The notes beneath the pieces are model-generated. The model ran no database searches. It had not been told where the DNA came from and was given only the letters and a program-made list of their open reading frames with translations. 7,748 nucleotides of DNA, from positions 1 through 7,748 of the forward strand of contig DAOWML010000097.1 of NCBI GenBank assembly GCA_030643125.1, written 5' to 3'. Every line of letters starts with the position of its first letter. Position 1 is the first letter of the stretch. The stretch comes from Bacteroidales bacterium (GTDB taxonomy: Bacteria > Bacteroidota > Bacteroidia > Bacteroidales > UBA12077). This document shows, piece by piece, positions 6,672 through 7,748 of this stretch. Both the position numbers and the translations under genes were made by a program.

Positions 6672-7748
6672 TTAATGATTGACTTCTTCAATAGCCTCAG
6701 AAACATTTATAGCAAAATCAGCTAATTTTTCACACTCGCAGTATAGGTCATTATAAATTATACCGGTTTGATAGTTATACTCTTTTTTCTCTATGCTTTT
6801 TAAATGGTCTTTTTTGAGCTTGGTCCTGAACCTGTTTATTCTTTCTTCTAACTCCAGAGCATCAGTAATATTTATATTATTGTATCCGTGGTCCAGATTC
6901 TTTTGCATTTCAGTTAAAGCTTTCTGAGCCAATGCCATCATTTGAATAAGGTTTTCATTTAATGATGTTTCAAATAATATTTTTTTATCTCTTTTACGAA
7001 TTAATGTTTTAGCCAGGTTATAGCAACTGTCTCCAACACTCTCTAAATCGGTAACAACATTCAACATTGCCGTTATTCTTTTCGAGCCTAAAATACTTAA
7101 TTCACCTTCAGAAACTTTTGTTAGATAATTTGCAATTTCTTCCTCCATTCTGTCGCTTATACCTTCGTATTTTTCTATGCTATCATATAATTTATAAAAT
7201 TTCTTTTCATTGGTTTCTGAAAATAAACTCACTACATAATTGTACATTTTTTCAACACGTTCGGCAAATACCATAATTTCTCTTTTTGCCTGGTGAATAG
7301 ACATTTCTGAAGTAGATAAAAGACCCGTATTAATATGTTGTAATCTGAACTCTTCAGTATCATCTTGCATTGGAACCATTTTAGTTACAATTAACTGAAT
7401 AATCTTAGTAAACCAAATAAAAATCAACACGTTAATAATATTAAAACTTGTGTGAAAAATAGATAAGGCTATTGGGATTGCCTGTGGTGAATCATAGGGA
7501 GATGTTCCTCCTATTTTGAGAATAAACCAGTTTATGGCTGATAAAAAAGAAGTAAAGATAAGCGAAACCCAGATTACACCCAGAATATTGAAAATCAGGT
7601 GAGCTCTTGCTGCCCGTTTTGCTGAGACATTTGCCACGGCCGCTGCAATATTTGCTGTTACCGCTGTTCCAATATTTTCTCCAAGAACCATTGCTGCAGC
7701 AATATCAAACGGTATCCATCCATTATTACACATTACCAATGTTAAGGC
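6672..7748 (-). CDS. Na/Pi cotransporter with C-terminal PhoU-like domain (N-terminal part outside window)
   Basis: This is the C-terminal ~358 residues of an inner-membrane sodium-dependent phosphate transporter of the NptA/PNaS type. The frame is open through the right edge (A-L-T precede the TTG at 7739), so that TTG is not the start. The full protein is normally about 550-600 residues, and the first transporter repeat lies beyond the edge. Numbered from 7739, the second transporter repeat is visible in residues 8-37, where GENIGTAVTANIAAA is the conserved core. Helices follow at about 46-74 and 87-115, the latter containing IFHTSFNIIN, also typical of the family. The rest (about 145-350) is a helical PhoU-like domain with the pattern MLNVVTDLESVGDSCYNLA and a final CECEKLADFAINVSEAIEE. 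PhoU domains here are thought to tune transport to phosphate status. It converges on the phosphatase gene and shares the terminator. Confidence 0.9.
   Translation of the reverse strand, partial: ALTLVMCNNGWIPFDIAAAMVLGENIGTAVTANIAAAVANVSAKRAARAHLIFNILGVIWVSLIFTSFLSAINWFILKIGGTSPYDSPQAIPIALSIFHTSFNIINVLIFIWFTKIIQLIVTKMVPMQDDTEEFRLQHINTGLLSTSEMSIHQAKREIMVFAERVEKMYNYVVSLFSETNEKKFYKLYDSIEKYEGISDRMEEEIANYLTKVSEGELSILGSKRITAMLNVVTDLESVGDSCYNLAKTLIRKRDKKILFETSLNENLIQMMALAQKALTEMQKNLDHGYNNINITDALELEERINRFRTKLKKDHLKSIEKKEYNYQTGIIYNDLYCECEKLADFAINVSEAIEEVNH

Noticed and set aside
1..7748. CRISPR array, tRNA/rRNA gene or insertion sequence
   Set aside because: No regularly spaced repeats, cloverleaf-like segments, transposase frames or IS-type terminal repeats were seen on either strand.

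Overview
The window is AT-rich chromosomal DNA that most likely comes from a Bacteroidota bacterium, probably an environmental (marine or sediment) Bacteroidales/Marinilabiliales-type lineage. The evidence is the low GC content, the lack of Shine-Dalgarno sequences before the starts, a TAnnTTTG-type -7 promoter box, and the protein types: a two-transmembrane Wzz of the Bacteroidota style, a TPR-transmembrane-SpoIIE phosphatase, and a Na/Pi cotransporter with a PhoU tail. Genus-level placement is a guess.

Layout: (1) 2-424, the 3' end of tyrosyl-tRNA synthetase, cut by the left edge. (2) 425-627, an intergenic stretch holding an imperfect ~99-nt hairpin built partly from tandem octamers. (3) 628-2939, a Wzz-type chain-length regulator followed by an O-antigen ligase/polymerase-like membrane protein. 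The 5' end of the second gene looks disrupted by a one-base change in a T6 tract. (4) 2988-4364, a membrane-anchored reductive-dehalogenase-like protein with two 4Fe-4S clusters, preceded by a candidate promoter. (5) 4407-6608, a periplasmic TPR sensor joined through one membrane helix to a PP2C/SpoIIE phosphatase. (6) 6627-6663, a strong bidirectional terminator between convergent genes. (7) 6672-7748 on the minus strand, the C-terminal part of a Na/Pi cotransporter-PhoU fusion, cut by the right edge.

Genes (3) fit a small surface-polysaccharide assembly unit: Wzz sets chain length and the Wzy_C protein polymerises or ligates the chain. No glycosyltransferases, flippase or export genes are visible. 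The dehalogenase-like gene and the phosphatase gene lie in the same direction only 42 bp apart and could be co-transcribed, but nothing in the sequence proves that they work together.

The two points that most deserve a second look are the probable frameshift at the start of the O-antigen ligase gene and the three-helix, apparently cytoplasm-facing reductive dehalogenase homologue. I did not find a convincing wholly new system.
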